DNA of 64,000 nt from Adiantum capillus-veneris. Lineage: Eukaryota; Streptophyta; Polypodiopsida; Polypodiales; Pteridaceae. The stretch lies in the NCBI GenBank assembly GCA_014529385.2, contig CM043958.1, forward strand, positions 78,790,669 through 78,854,668, read 5' to 3'. Position 1 is the stretch's first letter. The number at the start of each line of letters is the position of its first letter. A program made the translations under genes and the position numbers. The notes beneath the pieces are model-generated. The model ran no database searches and was not told where the DNA came from. It worked only from the letters and a program-made list of their open reading frames with translations. Below, piece after piece: positions 1 to 10,690 of the stretch.

Positions 1-65
1 TTGTATGTTCTCTTGGTAGATCTTATGGCTCAAGGGGAAGGTTGTGCTGACACTATCCAAGTGTT

Positions 66-922
66 TCAATCTAGGGCAGGTGGCAAGTTGTCTGCCATGC
101 CGATAGCATGGTAGGCAATTCTGTTTAGAACCTTTGATGCTCCCAGATATGTTATTTTTCCCTCTTTCTTTGTCCCCTTCAATGTGGACAACACGTATTG
201 TGCATGGTCAATTGGTTGCCTGGTTGTTGATTTGAGAACTTGTGTAAATGTTGTGGCAACCGCATGATTGGGTGTCTATACCTTGGCAGTCTCTTGGCGA
301 GGAAGTGGAAGTGCTGATGATACAACCTTGCAGGCTCCTCCACCTATTTCTAGATGAGATCGGCAAATGTGGCAACGGCAATTTCCTTGGTGAAAGTTCC
401 TACCGTCTTTCTATCTCTTACCCTCATTATCATTCCTTCTATTGACAATTTTTGAGCTTCTGCCACTATGTCTTTTGTAATCACCACCTCGACTTTGTTC
501 ACTTGCTGATCAGAGATTTGACCGGTTCCATCTTCTTTGATCATGGACAAGAACTCATAAGCTTTTTGGAGATCCACTCCACATGGCTCTTGTTCATAAA
601 ACTCTCTGAGTCCAAGCCTTCTGTTGGCTTCTTTTGTCTCGGGCTTTGTGGCAACATCATAAACTTCTTTTGGTAGAAGTTGTAGTTCTACCTGATGTCC
701 TTCTTCACTCTTGAATCTGCCTGTGAGGAACACTGTGGTGTTATGCTCTTCCAACTGTTCTCTTGAGAGATAGGTAGCTTCTCCTTTTGCGAGAGCTTCT
801 TCTTGGCCCGCTCTGCGGCTTGCATGGCTCCTGTTAAGTGAATAGAGTGTCAAAGTTAGTAGATTTGGAAGATTTTTTTCTAAAATGTCCGTCACTCCGA
901 AATGCTGACAAATTGAGTCCAA
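66..922 (-). pseudogene. Unrecognised broken coding region
   Basis: The minus strand is open for about 190 codons from 922 to 350. It then continues in another frame, with one stop, to a TGA at 66-68, so the region is probably one coding sequence of some 280 codons with a frameshift near 350-365. The composition is protein-like (balanced charged residues, an Arg/Lys/Glu-rich middle), but I do not recognise a domain. The first ~30 codons look less protein-like. A sequence resembling a plant 3' splice acceptor, a pyrimidine-rich stretch followed by AACAG, lies at about 838, so the true exon may start there. It lies below the likely 3' end of the minus-strand gypsy backbone and could be part of that element, another element or a decayed gene. 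The family is unknown. Confidence 0.4.
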
Positions 923-1012
923 TTTGCTTCAAATGAGTTTTAAATATGGATAGATGCATAAAAACATGTAAAGAGCAAAATTATGAAGTCCAAACGAAAA
1001 ATTACAACAAAA

Positions 1013-1605
1013 GTAAACAATCCGATTATTTACAGCTGAGTAATTTTTTCAACTTTTTGCAAATTTGACATTATAGGCTTGAAGTATATACCAAATACAT
1101 ACTCTGAGTGAAATATGGGCTAATTTGGGTGCATAGGGTGAAAATGGTGCCAGATTTAGGCTTTAGGTCTTTGAAACAGTAGATGTAAAGGAATATTGAG
1201 CTCCAAATTTGTTCAAACTTGGCTTGTGGTCTTAGGACATCCTGTACTTTGGATCTATGATGGCAAAGTTGCAAATTTTCTCCATCTTGCAACAAAAGTA
1301 AATAATCGCGATTATTAACTTTTTTTAATCAAGATGAATTTTTTTTTGTACAACTTGATTCTAGGCATGGTATAGACCCTTTGTATGTGATATGAGGTGA
1401 TTTAGGTTAAAAAATGTGGCTCCTAACTTAGAATTTGGCTTGCAAGGACTTTTTTGCATTTTTTGGCAATTTCCCAAGTTATAGTTGACCATTTTGGTTC
1501 ATATATAAAATTTGGCATGTAATAGGTGTGTACAAGTGATAGGTAAGGTGATGATACAATTTTCAAGCCAAAATAGTGCAAAAGTAAATAATCGTGATTA
1601 TTTAC
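1013..1605. repeat. 285-bp tandem array with AT-rich palindromes (left copy)
   Basis: A 20-22-bp palindrome of the form TAAATAATCGCGATTATTTA occurs at 1,013-1,033 (variant), 1,298-1,319 and 1,584-1,605. The spacings are 285 and 286 bp. The sequence between them is diverged but shares short blocks ending in runs of T and TTTTTGCA. The same unit recurs at 28,554-51,130. The array belongs to the minus-strand gypsy backbone, either in its LTRs or in the untranslated regions at both ends. Confidence 0.7.
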
Positions 1606-1639
1606 AACAGTCAACATTTTCTTGCAAAACTTAAAATTT

Positions 1640-2990
1640 TTGACCTAAACACATTCTATACACCTAAGCCAAGTCTTAAATTGAATTTGGTAAAGTTTGG
1701 TCTTGCCGGCATCACTTTATGCTTTGTCGACTCTGAAAACACCGATTCTTGTGACTACACGACCTGTAGAGTTGGTTACTCACTTTTGAGGTTATGGATT
1801 TGTTCGCAACATAGTCAAGAAGCAGCTCATCCAATTTTGGCCCATTTAGAGTCAATTTGATCTCGTATGTCGAATTTGACGCTTTGTAGCCTTCGAGCCG
1901 TTTTTTGCTTTTTGAGGGCTTGGCTTTATTGATTTTATGAAACCAATCATATGCATTGTGTGTAGACCTCATAGGTAAGCTGTCTTTGTGGAGTCAGAAT
2001 TGAATTCTGGCATCTACCAGAAACCTAGCTTTTCTACTTGGGAATTCCTTGACCCTTGTCGAATGGTCAACTATTGATATAGAAGTGTTCTATTATGTTG
2101 GAACATGCTACAATGCAAATCTCATCCGATTTGGTTGAGTTGATAGACCACTATGGTCGATTTTTGGTCGTAGGTCTTCGTGTACTGCTCGGATTCTAGG
2201 GTTTTTTCAAGGGGTTTAAACTAGCTACCAGCTGTACAAAATGGATCATTGATGAGTAAATAACTTAGCCCTCATGTCTCGTGTGAGACGGCGTTGGAAA
2301 CAGGTGACCGTGGACTCCGGAAAATACGCGCGAAGAGGGTCGAAAGGCTCTCTCTCCAAAGGCAGCAAGTAGAAATGAGGTGATTTTTGCCTACCTTGGG
2401 TATCTATACTCAGACTTCTCGAACCATTTTTCCCCAAATTCCCCTGTTAGTCCTACTAGGCCGTGAAATCTATATTGGACTCAAAAATTTTCCCAATCGA
2501 ATTCCTGTAGCTCAGTTTGCAAGAATTCTGCAAAAGTAGGTTTGGCTGCCTAATTTAAGCTTCTCGCTTCTATCTGCTGATTTGATTCAAATTTTTTATG
2601 CTTGTTCGCCTTGTTTTTATGATCACCATTCTGTCTTCAGTTTTTCCATATGAGCTCCTTTGCTATTTATTATTAAGTTTTGACATGTTTGTTGAAAAAA
2701 TCAAAGAAAATAACAAAATGCGCTATAAAAGCAAAGTGAAAATCCAGTAATTAAGAAATTCCATTGAAAAACATAGCTTTATTGTCTTTTGTTGGATTTC
2801 TCCATTTTTAAGTCTCAATATCAAGAAAAATGATTAAAAATAACAAAAAAGGACTAATTTTTGATGATTTTTTGATAGTATATACACTATTTACATTCAT
2901 CGAGGAGATATTATCGGTTAAATTTCCCCTGTAGATGAATTATAAGGGTATTATTAGGTACTTTTCCAAAAAAATCACACGTTAACATCA
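1640..2990. other. No assignable gene; probable 3' end of the minus-strand gypsy element
   Basis: This 1.3-kb stretch is AT-rich. It holds only short, unconserved ORFs, the longest being 86 codons at 1,712-1,972 on the minus strand. The part to about 1,760 still resembles diverged units of the 285-bp array. A polypurine-like tract lies just above it, so it may be the start of a 3' LTR. No matching 5' LTR copy was found by eye, so this is weak. Confidence 0.3.
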
Positions 2991-2992
2991 AA

Positions 2993-3010
2993 CTTTTTTC
3001 CTCCCTCTTC
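2993..3010 (-). promoter_or_regulatory. Polypurine-tract-like sequence (minus strand)
   Basis: On the minus strand this reads GAAGAGGGAGGAAAAAAG and is followed by TTTGATGTTAACG. A purine run followed by TG is what precedes a 3' LTR, where it primes plus-strand DNA synthesis. It lies about 20 bp downstream of the last open frame of the backbone gypsy element, as expected. The LTR itself is not confirmed. Confidence 0.35.
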
Positions 3011-3029
3011 AAACATTTCCCTTAATTAC

Positions 3030-3627
3030 TTAGTACTCTTCCACCCCTCCTAGATGGCGTACTCCGAGACGACTGTGTGCATGGGTTGAACAATCGTGTC
3101 TATGCATAGCCTTGGTTGGATCTACCATACTTTGAAGATCATTGTAGTTCAAACCATTATGCTGTGCAAGAGTTGGATCTTGAGTAATCAACTCAAGAGT
3201 TTCTGATGTCGAAGCTTTCTGATGATGTCTTCCAAAGAGCAAACCTTGTAGCTTGTGTGCTCTTTGCTTGATTGTGCCATCAGGATCCTTTAGCATGCTG
3301 ATTTTCTGAGCTTTTGGTATCAATAATGGCTATTGTCAAGCTTTTATCCGCCATTGATATCTTGGTTTGTCTTGGTCAGAATGGTGTGGTTGAGGTTTCT
3401 GAGACTTAACTCTCCATTGCTTGATTGATTTTCCCGTTTGCGGAGAAGATAAGTGCTCCTTCGTGTTAGGTTCCTTGTTCAAAGATGCTTGTCTCTGTGT
3501 TTTGACCTCTGGAATTGTCTTTGGTTTTGTCGATGATGTTTTGGGCACCCAGATTTGAATTGGCTTGTCCTTAAGCTATGCTTTCGCTACCCAAATTTGC
3601 TTGATGTAAGGTCTCCACCTTTCTAGC
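3030..3627 (-). pseudogene. Distal part of the post-integrase ORF of the gypsy backbone
   Basis: Two minus-strand frames, 3,336-3,548 (continuing upstream to 3,627 with one stop) and 3,030-3,323, form the tail of the coding region that begins at 11,209. The segment is Lys/Gln/Pro-rich, basic and low in hydrophobic residues, and has no recognisable domain. When the solo LTR at 3,628-10,684 is disregarded, the frame from 10,691 stays open across the junction into this segment. That supports one ORF split by the insertion. A frameshift separates its two halves near 3,325. Function unknown. Confidence 0.45.
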
Positions 3628-4095
3628 TGTCAGGAATTAACTCAAGCTTTAGGAGAAAGCATTGATCAGGCAATTAGGTAAAAACACAATCTCAAAAGCA
3701 ATGGAAAATGGTATTTTTTAAATCTTAAGCACAGCAAACCCCGGGCTAGAAATTTTCAGAATTGAATTACGATAAAAACTGACATAGTTATGGCCCCTGG
3801 AAGTTTACACTGTGAATTGAGTAAATTAAATAAAATTGTAAGGTTTTAGTAATCATTATTTCAAAAGACTTTTATCCTAAGGTTCCTGGATATTTACATA
3901 TATTTGCAGATATTTCCAAAATTAATCATTAAAAAACAAAAATAGCAAAAAATCAATTTTGTGTATCTGAGGGGCTGTGTGGGGTAGTAGTGAACTTGCC
4001 CAGGTTGAAATTAGCAGAAGGGGGTGCTTGTGGAGCTGTAGGGATGCCTTGGGATGCAAGTTACTGCCATTTCCAGCCTGTGAGTGCCCAGAAAC

Positions 4096-4104
4096 CTATA
4101 AATA
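4096..4104 (+). promoter_or_regulatory. TATA box of the giant-LTR family
   Basis: CTATAAATA lies in a non-AT-rich stretch conserved in all three LTR copies, the others being at 40,559-40,567 and 46,538-46,546 on the minus strand. It is followed about 30 bp downstream by a conserved CTCGGAGTC block. The position fits the U3 promoter of the LTR. Confidence 0.55.
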
Positions 4105-4449
4105 AGACCCCTTGCTTCACATTTTGAACAGACTCGGAGTCCTCGAAAATTCTCTCTCATTTAGAGGGATCTCTACTCAAAAATCACTAGAGAGCAAAGC
4201 TCTAGTTGGTTAATCAACGGTAATTAGCACTAACCCTTTTTAATTAGCAGAACTATGTTAATCTATTTATATTTTCTTAATTAAATTCAAATAATTAAGA
4301 AGATTAAACCTATTTATACTCTAAAATTCTCTCCTAATTATTAATTCTTTGTTGATTATTGAGATTAATCTTAGGGATACTAATCTAATTAATTATTATA
4401 TTATATAAAGCTTGAAATTACTCATTTTAACCATCAATTAATGATAATT

Positions 4450-5076
4450 ATACTAATTAAACTTAGATTAAGATGAGATAAATATCAAAGCTGTGTTAAA
4501 CAATCAATATGCTACAAAAACTATCTTTCAAATTTTTGAACAATTTTTGTAATTATTTAAGCAGAATTACACTATTTTTAAGAAAAAATGAAAGGGGTAA
4601 AATAGCAAATTATAGTAAAAATATTTGAGATAATTATCAAAGGTAAAATACATCTTAAAAAATCCATGATAATTATTTTAATCTCAGATAAATAGTTTAA
4701 CTAATTATCTCAGCAGAAAAACACTATTTTTATGGGAAAATAAAAGACGAAAAATAGCAAACGAATCGAAAAAGCTTTGAGATAATTATGAGAGGTAAAA
4801 CTTATCTTTAAAAACTTGTGATAATTATTTTAAGTATAAATAATTAGTTTAACTAATTATTTTAGTAGAAAAACAGTGTTTTTATGAAAAAATAAAAGGG
4901 GGAAAATAGCGGGCTAATCCAAAAAGCTTTGAGATAATTATGAGAGATAAAACTCATCTTAAGAAACTTGTGATAATTAGATTAATCATAGATAATTAGT
5001 TTAGCTAATTATCTTAGTATAAAAAGAAAGTTTTTAATGGAAAATTAAAGGGGAAAATTAGTAAATCATGTTACAT
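4450..5076. repeat. AT-rich ~150-bp repeats inside the solo LTR (first part)
   Basis: Diverged units carry an inverted repeat of the type TAATTAGTTTAACTAATTA and the phrase AAAAAGCTTTGAGATAATTATGA. The array is split by the short-LTR element at 5,077-7,001 and continues at 7,002-7,560. The periodicity is clearest in the other family members (36.8-47 kb), where it is about 152 bp. Confidence 0.65.
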
Positions 5077-7001
5077 TGTAAAGTACACGGGATTAAGACC
5101 AAACTAGGCTTGCCCTTCAAGAGTGAGGTAGCCCATTATATTGATAACTAGAAGGAGTACAACTATCTTGGAATCTACGCGAGGGTTCACACATGGGGGT
5201 TCATACGAAGGCTGTCCGGCCACACACCACACCTCCCCCCTTAGGGAGAAAAAGATGAACATCTTTTTACAAGATTGGACTAAGAAGGGACTCGACATGA
5301 CTGAAGGGACTCCATCAACTCCAATGCCTCATCGGAGGGGAGTGAGCTTACGACGGCTTAGGGGCTAGAAACTGAACTTGGGGGCTAGACTCGACATCAT
5401 GCCGATCATCGTCAAGGCACATAACTAATACATCTCGCTTATGCAAACATTAGGTCGCTATCCCAATGTAATGGACAAGACGAGGAAGGACTGATTGAGG
5501 ATTGGGTGCAAAATTTTTGTGACATGCATCCCTTCCCGAAGGAGCTTGATGTGATTGTGAGTTTATTTGAACAACAACTGAAAATTCCAAGAACTGAAAT
5601 CAGTAGCAAAAGGCACCTCTGCAACCAAGTAGCAGTAACTCCCTTTGTCGGCACAATGTGAGTGCATTGCATGTTGCACTTGGATCCCAATGAGCAACAC
5701 GGGACTAGCAGCGTAGGAATGGGGAACATTATTGTTACAAGAACATGCGCTACAAGAACTGTTACAAGAGCAAGAAACACGCCAAGAAATGAGCTGACTA
5801 GGCTCTTGATCTTTCGCCCTCCCCACGAGGATTGCTCCCAATTTGCACGAATCTGTGGCAATGGACATGTGCAAGCACCATAAGGCTCTGAGCTTCGTGA
5901 ACTCTGAGCGTCTCTGCAAATTGTGTTCGAGCTTTCCACAGCTAGCAATTGTGAAAACCACCTGACCATTGAAAGACGGTTGAGGAGCAGCATATAACTG
6001 ACTTCTTCCTTCTCTTCTTGCGGTTGCTCTGCAGGAGCTAAAGAGCTCATCTCAAGAGGCAAGGCATGAAATCTGTGTCGGCAGATTAATGGGGCAAGGC
6101 AAAGCTTTGGGATAACTGGGTCAAGAAAAGGTTTTTGAAGGGTGATGAAGGTCATCGAATTGTTGTTACTACTGAGAGGAACACCACCTCCTTCTTTCAT
6201 TAGCTGAGCTTGGAAGGACAAGAACCACAGACGCAGCAGTGTGTGCTCCTGATTCACGGCAAGACGTGGCCTTGATCTTGATGCATGATTGGACAATGTT
6301 GGCTCAGGATTTGCGACAAGAGATAGAGCAATCAAGGAGCTTCTCCATAAATGCAATTCTCGTCTTGAGTAGAGATTGCGAGGGTATGATAACTGGGGAA
6401 AATGTAAGCGGTATCACCCTTTGTCAAACAGGAAAGCCATGCATGAAGGTAAGGTGGAGGTACACCAAGAATATTGAGGCAAGACTCGGGCTACGGCTCA
6501 AAAGGGATGTTAATCAAAAGCAGAGGACTCGGAGGTAGCACGCAGTAGCGAGAAGCTAGGGTAAATGATGACGTGGTTGGGTGCTGCAATGGATCAGCAA
6601 AATTGACAGCACAGTATAGGAGCATAAGGGGGACTTCCTGCCAATGGGGTCTCACACACTAGAGGTCTTTGGTCGCTGGTGATGGCAGGAGCAGATTAGC
6701 AAGAAAGCAAGCAGTGAGGATGCAAACCGAAATCACTACCCCGGGTCAACCAAGAAGGTCTCCATAGCTGCCTACTCTGTTGCAGTGCACCAAGAACTTG
6801 AAAACAAAAGCTCTAAAGAACCCTCCTAATGCCCGTCCACTCCACCAATGTAAAGTACACGGGATTAAGACCACTAGGCTTGCCCTTCACGAGTGAGGCA
6901 TCCCATTATATTGATAACTAGAAGGAGTACAACTATCTTGGAATCTACCCGAGGGTTCACACATGGGGGTTCATACCAAGGCTGTCCGGCCACACACCAC
7001 A
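5077..7001 (-). mobile_element. Short-LTR (TRIM-like) non-autonomous retroelement
   Basis: Near-identical direct repeats of 155 and 153 bp (5,077-5,231 and 6,849-7,001) begin TG and end CA on either strand. Immediately inside the left repeat the minus strand reads AAGGGGGGAGG, a polypurine tract, so the element points to the minus strand. The primer site inside the right repeat would be TGGTGGAGTGGACGGGC on the minus strand; I cannot match it to a tRNA. Flanks ACAT and ATAT give a 4-bp duplication with one change. Comparison with uninterrupted copies of the host array supports the insertion point. The 1.6-kb interior has no retroviral domain, so the element must have depended on other elements. 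Confidence 0.75.
5439..6356 (-). CDS. Unrecognised 305-codon ORF inside the short-LTR element
   Basis: This open frame in the element's sense orientation fills more than half of the interior. It has a Ser/Leu-rich composition and one strongly hydrophobic stretch near the middle (roughly residues 190-225) that could span a membrane. No Gag, protease, RT or integrase motif is visible. A second frame on the same strand (5,563-5,961) and one on the other strand (6,239-6,538) are also open, so chance openness in a GC-richer segment is possible. It could instead be captured host sequence. Function unknown. Confidence 0.25.
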   Translation of the reverse strand: MHLWRSSLIALSLVANPEPTLSNHASRSRPRLAVNQEHTLLRLWFLSFQAQLMKEGGGVPLSSNNNSMTFITLQKPFLDPVIPKLCLAPLICRHRFHALPLEMSSLAPAEQPQEEKEEVSYMLLLNRLSMVRWFSQLLAVESSNTICRDAQSSRSSEPYGACTCPLPQIRANWEQSSWGGRKIKSLVSSFLGVFLALVTVLVAHVLVTIMFPIPTLLVPCCSLGSKCNMQCTHIVPTKGVTATWLQRCLLLLISVLGIFSCCSNKLTITSSSFGKGCMSQKFCTQSSISPSSSCPLHWDSDLMFA

Positions 7002-7560
7002 ATATGATTACGTAATGAAAAGGCCATGATAATTATGTCAAGGTTAGAAATTAGTATAGATATTCATTTGAGTCAAATTATACTAATTTTAGAGAAAAAG
7101 TAAAGAGGGAAATTAGTAAATCATGCTAGATGATTACATACTATTCTATTATCAAGAGGCCGTGAAAATTATTTCAAGGTTAGAAAATTAGTATAGATAT
7201 TTATCTAAGTCAAAATTTACTAATTTTAGCTAAAAAGTAAAGGGGAAAATTAGTAAATCATGTTAGATGATTACATGATATTTTTCAGAGCTATATTACA
7301 TTATGAAAAAGCCGTGATAATTATGTCAAGGGTAGAAACTTAGTATAGATATTTAGTTTAGTCAAATTATACTAATTCTAGCTGAAAACTAAAGGGGGAA
7401 ATTAATAAATCATGTTATATGATTACATGCTATTTATCACAGTTAGATTACATGTTAAAAAGGCTGTGATAATTATGTCAAGGTTAGAAAATTAGTATAG
7501 ATATTTATCTAAGCCAGATTATACTAATTTTAGCTGAAAATTATAGATGGAAATTAGATA
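7002..7560. repeat. AT-rich repeats inside the solo LTR (second part)
   Basis: About four diverged units of roughly 145 bp, each with AATTAGTAAATCATGTTA and AAAAGGCCGTGATAATTATGTCAA-type blocks. They continue the array cut by the short-LTR element. The following 7,560-8,230 is AT-rich LTR sequence shared with the other family members, with no gene. Confidence 0.6.
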
Positions 7561-8237
7561 GCTGAGTTTGAAAACTAAAAGATAATTATCAAAGGCCACA
7601 AACATCCTTATCTACTTGTGATAATTATACCATAGTTAATTAGTGAGTTTAGAAAATTATAATTGACCAAAAGTCCTATTTTTAATAAAATATTAATTAA
7701 AATAAATAGAGTTTGCGTTTAAAAGTTTTTAGGAAAATTATAGTAAGTGTAAACCTATGATATAAAGTTGAGGAAGTGAAATCTTTAAGAGAAAATAAAT
7801 AGAAATAATATTAAGCTCAAAATAAGCAGATTCCAAGCTTAAAAATTCGATGGGGAAAGGAAAAAGATATAGAAAAACTACAAGAGCTTAGTCATGCTTA
7901 TATAGACAAATAAGAAATTACTAGTCAAGAATTTACCAATTAAGGCTACAAACTTAACCTAGATTTGGGTAAAATTGGATACAAAGGTTAAGTCTAGCTT
8001 TTGGATCCTTTTTATACATCCTTTTTATAAGGATAAGAAGTTATGGCACCTAAAAGGAGCCGAGCCAATCCTACATCTGATGATGAGGGTAGAGCTCTAA
8101 AAAAGAACTAGAGCGTCGCATGACGATGAAGCTGGGCCTAGTAGTAGGCCTACGGAGGAGAGTCTTCAGGAGCCAGTGCAGCAATAGATGGCCGATCAGT
8201 CCCAGGTGGGTTTCCCATTATTCAACTAAGTCTTTAA

Positions 8238-9571
8238 CACTAGAATGGTAACAGGACACTTTTATGTCCTTGGACACTTTTGTGTCGTGTTAAGTGACCA
8301 TTTTGCTTGAGTTATTTGAAGAGTATGAAAATGAATTTTTAGGTGCTATATATCCACAAAGTTGCCTTATGAGCTGAAAAAAACTTAGCATTTTTTTTTA
8401 GTATTGATCTCACCATTAACCTTACTCTTGCACAACATTTTGAACCTAAACTGTGTGAAAAAACGGATCCTGTTTTTGGCTTTTTTTCAATTTTTGACAA
8501 CTATACCACTCTAAACTTCATGTTTGTGAGGTTTAGATGGATAGAGGTTAGGCCTTCATAGTTCTCAACATGTCTTGATGCTTGTAGGGAGAGCTAAGTG
8601 TTAAAATTGAAAGTTATGACCAATTTACAAGAATTGCATAATCCTGTTTTTTGGCCAAAATTAGCACTTTTATGATTTTTTTGGTGGCTTTCTTGATATC
8701 CAAATTCAATTTTGATTGTGTAAGTGTAATGTAACATAAATCTAATCTTCCTTGAGTTTTGGGGGACCTAATATGCTATATAGCATAGTATATGATGATG
8801 GTTGAGTTTTTTGATTGCTGAAGAATACAATACATTTTAGAGTAGCAAGTATAACTTTCTCAATATTGCTAGTTTCTTAGGCCAATTGTGTGTATTTTGT
8901 AGGTAGTAACCGTATCTAATCATAGACTACAAACTTGGCTAGATATTGAGTAGTTTCTATGGGTTTCTAGAAGTCATAATGCTAAACCCAGTTTTTTCAT
9001 GTTTGCTGTATTTAGCACTTTATCATTGCCCCCAAGGTTCCAATTGTAAGAGATCCATTATCCTTTTGACAAGCTCCATGGCTCCTTTTGAATACAGAGG
9101 CCCAAAGGGAACTAAGAAAACATGTATATAGTATCTGTATTGAGCATGACTATAGAAACTTTGATGATACGTCCGCAAAATGACAAAAATGCAACTTTTT
9201 TGTACCCTTTTTTTTGCCCAAAAAAACATTAGTGAGGTAAAAGCAACCATATGTTTTGGTCACCAACCCATTGAAGCTAACGGGGCATTTTATCTCATGT
9301 CCTACAAAAATCTCCACTCTTATTTATATGCAATTAACCGTAAGAAATTACAGTTTTGGGTAAAATGCACTGGTCCATCAACTTTGGAGGCTTGTAGTGA
9401 CCAAGGGATGATAAAAATTAAAAGTTTCTCATTTTTTCCAAATGTAGTAGTTATTGAACTATAAGCTCATGAAAGGATTTTTCAAAATGAGTGGATCTAC
9501 TATGGTTTTGGAATTTTTTCCCAAAACCCTGAAAGGACACTTTTATGTCCTATTAGGTTACCATTCTAGTG
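8238..9571 (+). mobile_element. TTAA-flanked inverted-repeat element, copy 1
   Basis: The ends are perfect inverted repeats: CACTAGAATGGTAAC at the left and its complement at the right. TTAA lies on both sides (8,234-8,237 and 9,572-9,575). Just inside each end is a small hairpin sequence of the type AGGACANNNNNNTGTCCT. The homologous giant LTRs at about 37,890 and 43,815 lack the element and give the empty site, with a single TTAA-like target in the clearest alignment. Related copies lie at 29,060-30,374 and 51,698-53,020. The duplication could also be read as TA. No transposase domain is recognised, so this is a non-autonomous DNA element or a decayed autonomous one. Confidence 0.85.
9091..9464 (+). 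pseudogene. Conserved unrecognised ORF of the TTAA element, frameshifted copy
   Basis: About 125 codons match, residue for residue over most of their length, the open 122-codon ORF at 51,805-52,173 in copy 3. Here a frameshift near 9,178 splits it. Conserved blocks include RNFDD, FGHQPIE, GAFYLMSYKNLHSYLYAINR and GPSTLEACSDQGM. I do not recognise the family: no DDE, HUH or RT motif is visible. The frame may be part of a larger decayed transposase or a captured exon. Confidence 0.5.
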
Positions 9572-9892
9572 TTAAATAGTTTAAGTTCTTCTATAAGTTA
9601 GCATTGCATACATAAAGAATGAGTAAGAATCAGAAAATGAATAATTGACCAAAACGAGAAAGTAACTTCCAACGTGCATTTGTTTATGATGTAGGAAAGA
9701 ATTGTTTGGGTTAAAACTAGTCGAATTAGAAAAGATATGATTGATCATCCTTAAGACAGCTTGTCTCAAGACACCTCTGAATCCTTGGTATAAATTGATG
9801 ATAATGATGGCTTTCCTGCCCACGGATAAGTCGGTTACCCCCATGAACAATGAGTTTCTACTCCCTGTCATGTCTTGATGTTTCTACATAAG

Positions 9893-10684
9893 TTAGGATA
9901 CCGTTTTTATTCTAGGGAGGCTACCTAGTTGTATGGGAAACTGGTTTGGTGTATGGACACCCGGAACCTTGGGTGGGGGTTTATCCACTCCGGATTGTGA
10001 ATAAGGAATGGGTGCCGTTTTTTCACCCTTAGGTGGTCTTGAGACAAGAAGAGTATTGATCATGGTTATTATGGACAATGTTTTGATTGACAGTACCCTG
10101 TCTTAAGTTTAAAGATGTCTGTTTTTTAAAAGAATGCTTTTAATGTTGTCTTTAATAATTTATTGAAGAAATTACTGTGACGAAAAGTTAAAAGAAACTA
10201 TTATTTTAAGTGTGAAAACATTGTGATAGTAATTAGAGAATAAAGGAATCATGTGTGAGTGCGGGGTGGTAAGTGGGGATTGACTAAGGTTTTCAATCAA
10301 GGACGGGTTGACATGATTAGTCAGATAACTATCCATCCCTATACACTAAAACGTTTAAAAAACTTCTTCACTTGGAAGAGGAGTCCATCAACGGCTGTGC
10401 CCTCACATCTGTAAGGGGGAAAAAAGTGTTGGTTGAGGATAACTTAGCCCAACTTGTGGCAGTTATAGGGCCGAATTAGTTTTTTTGGAATTTTAATATG
10501 TTGTCCCGTTTTCGCTGCGAGACAGGACTAGGTCTTCTTCTAAGGCTATAGACCCAAGCCATTGTCAATGGTAAAGGTCTATTCCTTGGATTTTTATTGT
10601 TTAGAGACTCTGATTTTTATCAACCTAGAGACCTGTCAAGGATCCCATCCTCGATCTTGGTATTGGCGGGTTGGGGATCTCACA
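9893..10684. other. Distal part of the solo LTR; no gene
   Basis: This stretch is shared by the three LTR copies (inverted at 36,786-37,600 and 42,704-43,530). A 61-73-codon frame antisense to the LTR stays open in all three, but it is explained by overall sequence similarity. Confidence 0.5.
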
Positions 10685-10690
10685 CCTAAC

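Larger units (their letters stand above)
3628..10684 (+). mobile_element. Solo LTR of a giant-LTR non-autonomous retrotransposon
   Basis: The sequence begins TGTCAGG and ends GGGGATCTCACA. It is homologous, in opposite orientation, to both 4.3-kb LTRs of the complete element at 36,786-47,001, including the TATA-box region, the AT-rich array and the distal part. No internal region is present, so this is a solo LTR left by LTR-LTR recombination. Flanks CTAGC and CTAAC (after one extra C) form an imperfect 5-bp duplication. Without the two later insertions (5,077-7,001 and 8,238-9,571) it is about 3.8 kb, shorter than the other copies mainly through fewer 152-bp units. It interrupts the post-integrase ORF of the minus-strand gypsy element. 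Confidence 0.8.

Noticed and set aside
2246-2437. 63-codon minus-strand ORF
   Set aside because: Short, isolated, without neighbours or motif; chance openness is sufficient.
8238-9571. Assignment of the TTAA element to CACTA (En/Spm)
   Set aside because: The terminal bases CACTA fit, but a 3-bp duplication cannot be drawn at copy 1 (TAA versus TTA), whereas TTAA or TA fits copies 1 and 3.
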